Source of the DNA: PALSA-350 sp963794165
GTDB taxonomy: Bacteria > Acidobacteriota > Terriglobia > Terriglobales > Acidobacteriaceae
DNA: 64,000 bases
Assembly: GCA_963794165.1 (NCBI GenBank)
Contig: CAWCCT010000009.1
Span: 372,001 to 436,000, forward strand
Reading direction: 5' to 3'
In this document: positions 1-8,443 of the stretch, piece after piece
How the letters are laid out: every line of letters begins with the position of its first letter
How positions within the stretch are numbered: the stretch's first letter is position 1
Position numbers and translations under genes: made by a program
The notes under the pieces: model-generated
Database searches by the model: none
What the model was told of the DNA's origin: nothing
Seen by the model: the letters and a program-made list of their open reading frames with translations, nothing else

Positions 1-23
1 GATCTGAGCCGGATCAGCGCGCA

Positions 24-1082
24 GTGCCTCAGGATATGGCGACGCTCTACTCCCGGGCCCACAAACAGGGGACCAGCTACGGGGATTTTTTCGCGTCGCG
101 CAATGACGTCCGTGGCCAGTTCCGGCAGCGGACCGTGCGTAAGCCAGTCGCGCCACCTGCGGTTGTACCGCCGCTTCAGGCTGAAGAACAAGTCCGGTCA
201 ATCGAAGAGCCCCAAATGCCGTGTTCCACCGAGGCGGTGTCCACGCGATGGTATGCGCTGCAGTCTGCTTTTAGCCCAGTGGAGATAGCTGAGGAGCCGG
301 CGCAGGTGAGCCTGGAAGGGGCGCCCCCCGTGCTTTCCGTTTTGTCGCTTGCCGGCGGTGTGGGAAAGACCTGCCTGGTGGCCACCTTGGGGCGCGCGCT
401 TGCGGCGCTCGGGGAGCGCGTGCTGCTCGCGGATACGGCAGCCGTCGGGTTGCTGCCGTTCTATTTCGGTTCGCGCGAGTTCAGGCCCGGTGTAGTGCGC
501 ACCTTTTCCCCACCTGCTTCCGCTGCTGGATCCGAGACAGACGCGCCGGTGCAGGTTCTAAACCTCCAGGCTGAGCGTTATCCCGCGAACGGCCCTGAGC
601 ATGACGCTTTGCTAGGAGAACTGTTGCGCGATGGGCGGGGGACAAGCCGCATCCTAGTGGATGTGGCAACAGCCAGCCGGGAAGTCACCAGCCGTCTGTT
701 GCTGCTTCGGCCGACGGTTCTGGTGCCCGTACTGCCGGACATGAGCTCGGTGGCCAGCCTGGGATTGCTCCAGGTGTTGTTGGCCGACGAGGATGGAGTG
801 CCGTCAGCGACTGTTTACCTGTTGAACCAATTCGATGCCTCGGTGCAGTTGCACGTGGACGTGCGCGCCGCGCTGCAGCAGCAAATGGGCGATCGCCTGC
901 TGCCTTTCGTGCTCCGTCGCAGCTCCGCCGTGAGCGAGGCACTGGCCGAGGGAATGACCGTGATTGATTACGCGCCTGATTCGGAGGCGGCAGAAGACTA
1001 TCGCAGTCTGGCTGGTTGGCTGCGCAGCTTCGCCCCGCCCGCGGTAGTTGGGAACGGTGGGGTGCGCTGGAGCGAGCGATAG
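24..1082 (+). CDS. BcsQ/YhjQ-like ParA-family ATPase of a cellulose synthesis locus
   Basis: A MinD/ParA-type P-loop protein of about 352 residues. The N-terminal part (LYSRAHKQGTSYGDFFASR, residues 8-26) resembles the N-terminus seen in acidobacterial cellulose-synthase operon proteins of the YhjQ/BcsQ type. The deviant Walker A reads AGGVGKT at residues 110-116, so the usual signature lysine of KGGxGKT is alanine. BcsQ proteins are thought to act at the inner face of the cytoplasmic membrane in cellulose export or polar placement. GTG at 24 and ATG at 36 are possible starts, but the frame stays open to the window edge, so the gene may begin further upstream and is treated as possibly partial. 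The next gene starts 5 bp downstream. Assignment to cellulose synthesis is inference because bcsA/B/C are not in view. Confidence 0.75.
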   Translation: MPQDMATLYSRAHKQGTSYGDFFASRNDVRGQFRQRTVRKPVAPPAVVPPLQAEEQVRSIEEPQMPCSTEAVSTRWYALQSAFSPVEIAEEPAQVSLEGAPPVLSVLSLAGGVGKTCLVATLGRALAALGERVLLADTAAVGLLPFYFGSREFRPGVVRTFSPPASAAGSETDAPVQVLNLQAERYPANGPEHDALLGELLRDGRGTSRILVDVATASREVTSRLLLLRPTVLVPVLPDMSSVASLGLLQVLLADEDGVPSATVYLLNQFDASVQLHVDVRAALQQQMGDRLLPFVLRRSSAVSEALAEGMTVIDYAPDSEAAEDYRSLAGWLRSFAPPAVVGNGGVRWSER

Positions 1083-1087
1083 GGTTT

Positions 1088-1930
1088 ATGAAGGCCACTC
1101 ACAAATGGTTTGTTGCGGCGCTCTTGCTGTTGTTCTGGCCGGCGTGCATCGCGCATGCATCGCCCCCAGCCGAGATCGAAAGCGGCTTTCAAAGTATGTA
1201 CAACCTGGAATTCGGCCAGGCCCATCAGGACTTTTCTACCTTTGAGCGGTTGCATCCGGACGATCCTTTGGGACCGGTATCGCAAGCGGCCGGGTACTTG
1301 TTTGCGGAGTTTGCCCGTCTCGGCATCCTGGAGAGTGAACTCTTCACCAACGATAAGACCTTCGAAAACCGCACCAAGCTTGCCCCTGACCCCAAGGTAC
1401 GCGAGCAGTTCAATCAGGCCGTCAATACTAGCGACCAGCTTGCGGATGCGGTGCTAAAGCAGCATCCAGAGGATAGCAACGCTCTGTTTTCCAAGATCCT
1501 GGCGCTTGGCCTGCGATCCGATTATTCCGCCATGATCGATAAGCAGGACTTTGCCGCGCTCCGCTATATGAAGCAAGGGCGAATTCTTGCGCAACAGTTA
1601 CTGAAGCAAAAGCCGGATGCCTACGATGCGCTACTGGCTGTCGGCGTGGAAAACTACTTGACCGGCATCAAGCCGGCCCCGGTGCGTTGGATGCTAAGCC
1701 TGGGCGGTATCGACCCTAATAAGGAGCAGGGCATTCGCGAACTGCAGCAAACCGCCGCTCATGGAATTCTCTTGAAGCCCTTTGCGAAGCTGTTGTTGGC
1801 GGTGGCCGCCTTGCGCGACAAAAACAACGCAGAAGGCTGTGACCTGCTCCATCAACTGGCGGTGGCCTATCCGCGCAATGCGCTTTACCGCGACAACGCT
1901 CCAGAATGTCATGGAGTTGTAAGCCACTAG
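1088..1930 (+). CDS. Secreted TPR-like protein of unknown function
   Basis: About 280 residues with a clear Sec signal (KWFVAALLLLFWPACIAHA, cleavage near residue 24). The mature part is alpha-helical with TPR-like spacing (YNLEFGQAHQDFSTFERLHP, then ALLAVGVENYLTGIKP) but no motif I can name. ATG at 1088 was chosen because it directly precedes the signal peptide and lies 5 bp after the upstream stop; a longer reading from 1016 would run through the BcsQ-like gene. It is probably co-transcribed with that gene and could be a periplasmic helper of polysaccharide export, which is inference from position only. Confidence 0.7.
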   Translation: MKATHKWFVAALLLLFWPACIAHASPPAEIESGFQSMYNLEFGQAHQDFSTFERLHPDDPLGPVSQAAGYLFAEFARLGILESELFTNDKTFENRTKLAPDPKVREQFNQAVNTSDQLADAVLKQHPEDSNALFSKILALGLRSDYSAMIDKQDFAALRYMKQGRILAQQLLKQKPDAYDALLAVGVENYLTGIKPAPVRWMLSLGGIDPNKEQGIRELQQTAAHGILLKPFAKLLLAVAALRDKNNAEGCDLLHQLAVAYPRNALYRDNAPECHGVVSH

Positions 1931-2003
1931 CAGGATGTGTGTTTTTACGGCGACAACGGGTATGGTTTCGACAACAGAAGCTCATCGGATGCTGAATCTT
2001 GGT

Positions 2004-2325
2004 TTTGTATCAGGGCACGACTTTAGTCGGGCCGTAAAGGATTGGAAGAGAATTGGGCTTTAGCCCCTGCCAGACGTCGAGGGTTAAGGCAGGGTCCCCG
2101 CGAAAACCTCCAGGATGCGATGATGGGTGCCTCAGGTCTCGATTTTGAGACCTGGGATCCTTCACGCAAATGCCGGCAGACCAATTTTGGAAAGCTTGAC
2201 TAGATCGAGTCCTCCGCAAACTCTTTAGCTCCTGCTATGGCGCATCCTGCAAAAAGGTGCAGGGGCTAAAGCCCAGATTTTTGCTGGGCCTCAACGGCCC
2301 GACTAAAGTCGTGCCCTGATACAAA
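2004..2325. repeat. Nested inverted repeat in convergent gap
   Basis: Two perfect 31-bp arms (2004-2034 and 2295-2325) enclose a second perfect 17-bp inverted pair (2054-2070 and 2259-2275) with the core GGGCTTTAGCCCC. The element fills most of the 1931-2353 gap between two convergently transcribed genes. No credible gene lies inside it. The same CTTTAG/CTAAAG palindromic core recurs near 33.9 and 42.2 kb, so this is a dispersed intergenic repeat family that can fold as RNA hairpins on either strand. Confidence 0.8.
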
Positions 2326-2353
2326 GCATCAGAACGGTTGCTCCCGAAAAAAA

Positions 2354-3481
2354 TCACCGCTTGGACTTACTGATGGGAACCACCTGCACCGTGGCGTCGC
2401 GAATTTCCGCGAGAAAGCGATTGAGCACCGACCCGCGCAAGAGAATATCGAACCGGGAGCGCGCCGACTGTCCGAAGACTACGTGCGAGATGCTCTCCTG
2501 TTGCGCGAACTCGATCAGCGCGTCGGCGACATGCTTGTCTTTCAGCACAATCACCTGCGCGCCTAACTCACGGGCGAGTCGTTGATATTCTTCCATTCGC
2601 TGATATTCTTCCGCGTCGCCATGGCGCGCATCTTCGTCCGGGTTTTCCACCCGCACCGCGTACCAGTTCGACGCCAGGCGGCCGGCGATGCGCGCTCCGA
2701 CGCGCAGCAGGCGTTCCGCTCCCGGCCGGGGTGACAGGCAAACCATCACCTTCTCCGGGATAGGAGCCTGCTCCAGACCCTGGCTGCGGCGATATTGCGC
2801 CGCCTGGGAGCCTACCTCTTCCGCAGTCGTCCGCAGGGCAAGCTCGCGCAGCATACTCAGATTGCCTTTGCGGAAAAAGTTCGCCAGCGATTGCTCGATC
2901 TTCTCCGCGGCGTAGATCTTGCCCTGCTTGAGCCGGGACCGCAGTTCCTCCACGGTCACGTCCACATTCACGACTTCATCCGCCCGCTTCAGAAAACTAT
3001 CCGGGATAGTTTCCCGGATCTGGGTATCGGCAGAACGCGAAACCGAGTCGTTGAGCGTCTCCAGGTGCTGTATGTTGACCGCGGTCATCACGTTGATGCC
3101 GGCGTCGAGCAATTCCAGCACGTCTTCATACCGCTTGCGATTCCTCGATCCCGGCACGTTGGTGTGCGCCAGTTCGTCCACAATGCAAAACTGGGGATGC
3201 CGCGCAAGAATCGCATCCAGGTCCATCTCTTCCAGCAACACCGACCGGTAAGGGATGGCCCGCCGCGGGATGAGTTCCAGATCCTTGACCTGGTCTTGTG
3301 TATCCTTGCGGCCGTGAGATTCAATCAAGCCGATAATCACATCGATGCCCTGCTTGCGCATCAAGTGCGCATCTTCGAGCATCTGGTAGGTCTTGCCTAC
3401 CCCGGGCGCGGCGCCGATATAAACCCGCAGCTTGGCCGGCTCGGGTGCGGGCGGCGTGATGTCGGTCGAGAGGTCTGTCAT
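2354..3481 (-). CDS. KdpD N-terminal sensor domain protein with Usp domain (stand-alone)
   Basis: A 375-residue protein that matches only the cytoplasmic N-terminal half of the potassium sensor KdpD. The KdpD domain opens with Walker A GAAPGVGKT (residues 23-31) followed by IGLIESHGR and the FCIVDELAHTNVPGSRNRKR segment. A universal-stress-protein-like domain fills about residues 245-375. The four transmembrane helices and kinase part of full KdpD are absent. Its ATG overlaps the stop of the upstream histidine kinase (TAATG), so the two are translationally coupled and may together rebuild a split KdpD. No kdpFABC or kdpE is in the window. It may sense K+, cyclic di-AMP or ATP as KdpD does, but that is inference. 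Confidence 0.88.
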   Translation of the reverse strand: MTDLSTDITPPAPEPAKLRVYIGAAPGVGKTYQMLEDAHLMRKQGIDVIIGLIESHGRKDTQDQVKDLELIPRRAIPYRSVLLEEMDLDAILARHPQFCIVDELAHTNVPGSRNRKRYEDVLELLDAGINVMTAVNIQHLETLNDSVSRSADTQIRETIPDSFLKRADEVVNVDVTVEELRSRLKQGKIYAAEKIEQSLANFFRKGNLSMLRELALRTTAEEVGSQAAQYRRSQGLEQAPIPEKVMVCLSPRPGAERLLRVGARIAGRLASNWYAVRVENPDEDARHGDAEEYQRMEEYQRLARELGAQVIVLKDKHVADALIEFAQQESISHVVFGQSARSRFDILLRGSVLNRFLAEIRDATVQVVPISKSKR

Positions 3482-4947
3482 TAACCGATTTCGATGGGAT
3501 GCCGCGTGGCGACGACAGTGGCGACAGGGAGAGTAAAGGTGAAGGTCGCTCCGTGGCCGAGCCGGCTCTCGACAGAAACCTGGCCCCCCAGCAGTTCGAC
3601 CAACCGCCGCACCAGGGCGAGGCCCAGTCCGGTCCCCTGGTCGTGCGCCGCATTGAAGCGGCCAAAGAGGTTGGGCAGCCGCTCTGCTTCGATGCCCCGG
3701 CCGGAGTCGCGCACGGAGAATTGCACTTTGTCTTGCTGCTCCTTTGCCTGCAGCAGGATGGTGCCGTTCTCCGGCGTGTAGCGGATAGCATTGCTCATCA
3801 GGTTGTCCATGATGCTGCGCAATGCCCGCCGATCTCCATTCACATAAGAAAGATCGGCAAACGCCTGGATCTGCACATCGATGTTCTTTTCCCGGACCTC
3901 ATCGCGTGCCCGGGAGAAGGCGTCGCGAAGGATATCGATCGGCCGGAAGCGATCCATGCGGATTTCGCGCCGCCCGGTATCAAGTTCAGAGACTTCGATC
4001 AAATCGGACATGAGGTCGTTGAGCCGCTCCGCATCCTCCTCGGCGCCATGCAGCACTTCCGTCTGCAAGGGCCGCAATTCGCCCGCGAAACCTGAGGTCA
4101 GGGTATACAGGCTGAGTCGAAGCTGCTCCAGGGGCTGGCGGAGCTTTTGCGAGGCGACGCTGAGAAAGCGAGTCTTGAAGCGGTCGATATCCTGCATCTC
4201 GGTGATGTCTTCCAGCACGCTGACCGCCCCCAACAACTTACCTTCAGCGTCGCGCATCGGCGTGGTGCGCAGGCGATAGCTGCGCTGCCCTTCCCCCAGC
4301 TTCATGGGTAGCATGGCAGCTTCGTCTTCGCTGGCGATGGAGTGCCGCATGGAAACAGCGTCGCGCACGGCGCGCAGAATTCGCTCTCCGCCCGGGGTGT
4401 TGGTTAAAGCCATGCGGTCCGCGGCCGCTTCGCCCAACACCTCGCTGGCCGCCTGGTTGAGCTTGAGCACATGCCCGGTCGCATCGGTGACGATCACCGG
4501 CTCGAAGATCGACTGCACCACGGCATCGGACAGCTGCTGGTCCATTTGCTTGCGGCCATATTCCGTGTCGCGCAAGTCGCGCAGACGTACTGCCATGCGG
4601 TTGAGCTCGGTAGCAATCGTGCCCAGGTCGTCCCGGGTTCGCCACTCGATGCGCTGTTGTAGCTCGCCCTGGCCGATGCGTCGTGCCGCGGCCGCCGTGC
4701 GGCGGATCGGCCGGATGATGGAAAAGAGGAAGCTGACAGCGATCACAATCCCGCTCAGGGTGCAGATGGCGCCGATGATGGTAGAGTGCCGGGCGAGCAC
4801 CGCGCGCGCCTGCACCGCAGCGGCGGTGGGGGAGTGGTCGAGCGCGGCTGCCTGGTGCAGAGAGAGAGAATCGTGCAGGCTGACGGCAAGCAGCAGGGCG
4901 AGAAGGAGAACGTAACCAAAAATAAGTCTCTGATACAGAGTCAACAT
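3481..4947 (-). CDS. Membrane sensor histidine kinase-like protein with altered H-box
   Basis: A 488-residue protein: two N-terminal membrane helices (about 7-25 and 57-80), HAMP (about 78-130), PAS (about 138-250), dimerisation helices and a HATPase_c domain. The ATPase boxes are intact: N-box NLMSNAIRYT, G1 DSGRGI, G2 GTGLGLALVRR. The phosphoacceptor box, normally SHELRxPL, reads SQKLRQPL; the histidine is glutamine (codon at 4147-4149). It therefore probably cannot autophosphorylate in the normal way and may act as an ATP-responsive scaffold or a partner to another kinase. It lies 22 bp after a membrane protein gene and is coupled by TAATG to the separate KdpD sensor gene. No response regulator gene adjoins it. 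Confidence 0.85.
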   Translation of the reverse strand: MLTLYQRLIFGYVLLLALLLAVSLHDSLSLHQAAALDHSPTAAAVQARAVLARHSTIIGAICTLSGIVIAVSFLFSIIRPIRRTAAAARRIGQGELQQRIEWRTRDDLGTIATELNRMAVRLRDLRDTEYGRKQMDQQLSDAVVQSIFEPVIVTDATGHVLKLNQAASEVLGEAAADRMALTNTPGGERILRAVRDAVSMRHSIASEDEAAMLPMKLGEGQRSYRLRTTPMRDAEGKLLGAVSVLEDITEMQDIDRFKTRFLSVASQKLRQPLEQLRLSLYTLTSGFAGELRPLQTEVLHGAEEDAERLNDLMSDLIEVSELDTGRREIRMDRFRPIDILRDAFSRARDEVREKNIDVQIQAFADLSYVNGDRRALRSIMDNLMSNAIRYTPENGTILLQAKEQQDKVQFSVRDSGRGIEAERLPNLFGRFNAAHDQGTGLGLALVRRLVELLGGQVSVESRLGHGATFTFTLPVATVVATRHPIEIG

Positions 4948-4969
4948 GGACGAGCTCTCCGCGCGATTA

Positions 4970-6547
4970 TTATTCTAGCCTGCACACGCGGACGCGCGCG
5001 TTGATGAACGGACAGGGAAAGCTGGTGTTCGCCTCGGCGGACAAAACAATCCAGGTGACGCCGAAGGGCTGAAGTCGGGCCACGCGCTGCTCATCGGTAG
5101 CACGGTTGAGTTGTGCTGTGGCGTTCGCGCCTTGCCACCAGGGGCCGGCCGCCGCAGGAAAATTGCTGGCGATTCCGCCGTCTTTAAACCAGTCGGCCAC
5201 GGCACTTCTCTCCGCGGTTGCTCGAAAGCCCTGCGCATCCTCTCCGGCGCTTTCGATGTAGTCGTTATCGAGCGCGAAAACCGCATCCCTGGGCGTGTTG
5301 CCCCGAATCCAAAGGAAAGCCTGCTGCCAGCGATTTTGAGGCGTTTGGCCAGGCCATTCCACATGGTACGACTCCGGATAGGTGAGCCGCTGACCGGCAA
5401 ACATGGCGCCCAGAATCAAGAGACATAGCAGGCCGATGGCACGCTTCTGCAATTTGGCCAACATTCCGCCGGCCAGGAGTACGCCCGCGATGTAAACAAA
5501 TTGGAACGCGCGCAGCACTTGGAATCGGGCCAGCAGCAGACTTCCACTCCGATGCACAAAGCAGAGAGAGGTGAGCAGCGCGCACCCGCCCACGATGGTA
5601 GCTGCGATGGCGAGTGCGCGCGCTGGCCACGGTGCGCGGCCGTGGGTGCCTGCGATTCCCAGCAGCATCAGCGGTATCAACAAGCCCGGATATTCGTACC
5701 AGCGCCAGCTGGAGAGGAAAAAATAGGAGCGGCTGAGGGCCGCCTGGTTGTAGGCGAGGCTGGAGTCTGCATGACGGGTAACCACGAAGAGGACCGCGCA
5801 CAACAGCCATCCCAGGCCCACGAACAAGCCGAGAGCTCGCCACATCTTTCGCCTGGCCAGCGCCAGGGAGAGCATAGAGATGGCCGCGTAGCCGGCCATC
5901 AAGGGGTGCAGAAGCGTAGTCAAACCCAACCACAGGATGGCCTGTCCCCAATTCTCGTCGAGCACGGCCGCGAGCGCGAAAAGACTGAGCGGCGTGGAGA
6001 AGGACCGGGCCGTGACGTACGGATCCATGATGGTGAGCGACGTGCCGGCGACTGGAAGGGTGAAGCAGCAGGCTGCCAGCAATACCGCTCCCCAGCAACT
6101 GCGGCGGGTGGAGAAGATCCGTTGCGCCACGCGCCACGAGCCAAGCAGAAAGAGAAAGATAGAAATCAGGTGGCAAATCAGCAGCAACACCGGCAGATGT
6201 CCCCAGCGGATCAGCGGGGCAAGAACGTAGGCAAAGACGGAGAAACGGGTCGGCCCTAAGGCGAAGACCGCGTCCGGTTGATAAAGGCTGGGATTCGCCA
6301 GCTTCTTGATCCCGGCAACATAAACGGCGCCGTCATCGGCTAATGGGTGGTAGCCATGGACCAGCAGGACTGCCGGTGTCAGCAGCGCGATAGCCCTCCA
6401 CTCCGATCGGAAAACATTTCCAAGAAAAGTCCGCTGAACCGCAGGTCCCTCGGCTTCGCTCGGGATGACAAAGGGGAGGGCAACGCTTCCATGGAGATCG
6501 GTTGCTGAACTGCGGCCGTAGACACTCCGGTCGGGACGACTTTTCAT
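4970..6547 (-). CDS. Polytopic membrane protein of unknown function, N-terminus repeat-derived
   Basis: About 525 residues with around ten hydrophobic segments (ALLTPAVLLVHGY, LPVLLLICHLISIFLFLLGS, ILWLGLTTLLHPLMAGYAAI and others) and a soluble C-terminal tail ending near FPCPFINARVRVCRLE. The layout resembles large integral membrane proteins with a glycosyltransferase-like or DUF-type fold, but I do not recognise the family. The ATG at 6547 is the nearest credible start; the next 40 or so codons run through one arm of an inverted repeat (6412-6480), and no ATG, GTG or TTG lies between that arm and the first membrane helix. The native start may have been lost. It may form an operon with the CLC gene upstream and the kinase genes downstream. 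Confidence 0.75.
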   Translation of the reverse strand: MKSRPDRSVYGRSSATDLHGSVALPFVIPSEAEGPAVQRTFLGNVFRSEWRAIALLTPAVLLVHGYHPLADDGAVYVAGIKKLANPSLYQPDAVFALGPTRFSVFAYVLAPLIRWGHLPVLLLICHLISIFLFLLGSWRVAQRIFSTRRSCWGAVLLAACCFTLPVAGTSLTIMDPYVTARSFSTPLSLFALAAVLDENWGQAILWLGLTTLLHPLMAGYAAISMLSLALARRKMWRALGLFVGLGWLLCAVLFVVTRHADSSLAYNQAALSRSYFFLSSWRWYEYPGLLIPLMLLGIAGTHGRAPWPARALAIAATIVGGCALLTSLCFVHRSGSLLLARFQVLRAFQFVYIAGVLLAGGMLAKLQKRAIGLLCLLILGAMFAGQRLTYPESYHVEWPGQTPQNRWQQAFLWIRGNTPRDAVFALDNDYIESAGEDAQGFRATAERSAVADWFKDGGIASNFPAAAGPWWQGANATAQLNRATDEQRVARLQPFGVTWIVLSAEANTSFPCPFINARVRVCRLE

Positions 6548-6692
6548 TGTTGCCCTGTAATTCTCGCTAATTGAAACTCGCCACAAATGAATCGGATGAA
6601 GAACTGCTCCTATTCAGCAACTACCCTCCCCTTTGTCATCCCGAGCGTAGCCGAGGGACCTGCGGTTCAGCGGACTTTTCTTGGGAATGTTT
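6412..6692. repeat. Inverted repeat pair, CCCTCGG/TCATCCCG core family
   Basis: Arms of about 68 bp (6412-6480 and 6622-6692) match as reverse complements with only a few differences; both contain AGTCCGCTGAACCGCAGGTC and TCGGGATGACAAAGGGGAG. The spacer is about 140 bp. The core TCGGGATGACAAAGGG and its complement recur in the large inverted repeat at 33600-33838, so this is a dispersed family. One arm lies in the coding frame of the membrane protein ending at 4970; the other ends 2 bp before the CLC stop codon. No transposase is nearby. Confidence 0.85.
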
Positions 6693-6694
6693 CG

Positions 6695-8443
6695 CTACTG
6701 CCGCTGGTAGCGGCCGAGGACATCGTCCAGTGTCACCATGCCCTCTAAGGTGCCCCGGCTGGCGCGATTATGGATGGGCAGAACAGGCCAGCGCGCAAAA
6801 TACGGAATCGCGCTATCCAACGGCAGGTCTGGAAACAGCAGCGGTGTCCGATCAGGTTTAAGAGTCCGTTCAAGAGGAGTGTCCGGGGTTTGTGTTGCCG
6901 CTGTGGACGTGTACTCGGCTCTATTCATCGAGTACCAGGAACCGTCGCGAAGCTTGACCAGCAACACCGGGGCATCGGCTGAAGCCAACTGCGCGGAGAC
7001 CTCCTGCAGCGTTGCGCTTCCCGGGAAGACGGGGAAGCTCACCGGGCGCAAAGCATCTTCGAGATGCAAAACACTTTCCTCGCGCTGCTCCTCCATCGAA
7101 GGCAAATCCAACCCATCCTGATGCGTAAAGGTTTCGAAGATCGGATACGGCTGCAGAGAACGAGACACGAGATAGGCAATCGTGTTGGCCAGAATGACCG
7201 GCAGCACAATGGAGTAGTTGCCGCTGACTTCGAGCACCATGAACACAGAAGTCAACGGGACGCGCAAAAACGCGGCGAACAGAACCCCCATGCCCACCAG
7301 CGCATAAGAACCCACCGAGATAGGGAAATGGGGGAAGAATATCTTCTCAAACGTTCCGATCGAGGCACCCAACATCGCTCCTATAAAGAGCGTGGGAGCG
7401 AACATTCCTCCGGGCGTACCGCTGGAAAAGGAAATGGTCGTAGCCACAATCTTGAGCAAAGCGAGCGCGAGAAGAAATTTCCAGGTGAACTGGCCGTGCA
7501 TGGCCTGGTCGATGACGTTATAACCCGGCCCCATCACCTGGGGAGCGCCAAAGTAAGCGATGGCGCCTACGATGACCCCGGCAATCGGTGGTTGGATATA
7601 GAAGGTCCAGCGGGGTAGCCGTCGAAGGAGCGGCCGGGAATAGCCAAGCGCCTTGGAAAAGATGAGCGCGGCCACTCCGCCCGCGACGCCAAGGACCGCG
7701 TAGGCCAGAAGTTCCTGCGGTCCCTTCAGCGTGACCACCGGGATACGAAACATCGGCTCGGCGCCCCAGAACCAGCGCGCGACCACGACGCTCGAAATGG
7801 CGGACAGCACAATCGAGCCGAGGACAGCCGCGCTCCACCGTCCGATCACCTCTTCGACCACAAAAAGAATGGCCGAGATAGGCGCGTTGAATGCCGCCGC
7901 CAAGCCCGCGGCGGCGCCAATGGGCGCAAACATGCGCAGCCGTTCGCGCGAGAGATTGAGCCGGCGGCTCACCATAGAGGCCACGCCGGCTCCGATTTGC
8001 AACGAAGGGTCCTCTGGCCCCAGCGAGAATCCGCCTCCGATGGCCAAAGCCGAGGTGATGAACTTCCCGATTACCGTTCTGAAGGAGATATACCCGTTGT
8101 AGATGTAAAGCGCTGCCTTGGTCTGGTTGATGCCGCTGCCGCGCGCCCCAGGAAACACGAGCTGCACCAGCGCGGCGACCAACAAGCCGATGCACATGGG
8201 CACGAAAAACAGCCGCAGCTGCCCCGGGTGCGGCGATGACCCCAGCGTGAGCACCTGGATCCAGTTGATAGCCACCCGGAAACAGACCACCAGCAACCCA
8301 GAGATAACGCCGATGAAAATAGAAAGAACCAGGAATAGCCGCTCATCCCGGTTGGGCGCCAACCTTTGCACGTCCGCCGGATTCGGTCTGTACCGCTTTT
8401 CCTCGGCAACTGTAACCGGGTCTATCCCCGTGGCCGTGCTCAT
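6695..8443 (-). CDS. CLC-family chloride channel/transporter with C-terminal CBS-like region
   Basis: A 582-residue CLC protein of the inner membrane. Family signatures are present: RGSGINQTK (GSGIP-like region), LGPEDPSLQIGAG in the position of the GREGP filter segment, GAAAGLAAAFNAPISAILFVVEE, and SGTPGGMFAPTLFIGAMLGAS. The GREGP sequence is changed to GPEDP, keeping the glutamate but not the arginine or second glycine. The C-terminal 150 residues hold a CBS-type region (TLQEVSAQLASADAPVLLVK and RGTLEGMVTLDDVLGRY). The start overlaps the stop of the upstream TPR gene (ATGA), indicating translational coupling. Anion specificity and channel versus H+ antiport cannot be told from sequence alone. 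Confidence 0.93.
   Translation of the reverse strand: MSTATGIDPVTVAEEKRYRPNPADVQRLAPNRDERLFLVLSIFIGVISGLLVVCFRVAINWIQVLTLGSSPHPGQLRLFFVPMCIGLLVAALVQLVFPGARGSGINQTKAALYIYNGYISFRTVIGKFITSALAIGGGFSLGPEDPSLQIGAGVASMVSRRLNLSRERLRMFAPIGAAAGLAAAFNAPISAILFVVEEVIGRWSAAVLGSIVLSAISSVVVARWFWGAEPMFRIPVVTLKGPQELLAYAVLGVAGGVAALIFSKALGYSRPLLRRLPRWTFYIQPPIAGVIVGAIAYFGAPQVMGPGYNVIDQAMHGQFTWKFLLALALLKIVATTISFSSGTPGGMFAPTLFIGAMLGASIGTFEKIFFPHFPISVGSYALVGMGVLFAAFLRVPLTSVFMVLEVSGNYSIVLPVILANTIAYLVSRSLQPYPIFETFTHQDGLDLPSMEEQREESVLHLEDALRPVSFPVFPGSATLQEVSAQLASADAPVLLVKLRDGSWYSMNRAEYTSTAATQTPDTPLERTLKPDRTPLLFPDLPLDSAIPYFARWPVLPIHNRASRGTLEGMVTLDDVLGRYQRQ

Noticed and set aside
2795..3484. 229-residue plus-strand frame over the KdpD-like gene
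   Set aside because: Antisense to a well-supported gene; His/Arg-rich without a domain.
5501..6259. Long plus-strand frame opposite the membrane protein
   Set aside because: Gln/Arg-rich antisense composition typical of a high-GC shadow; the minus strand has clear membrane helices.
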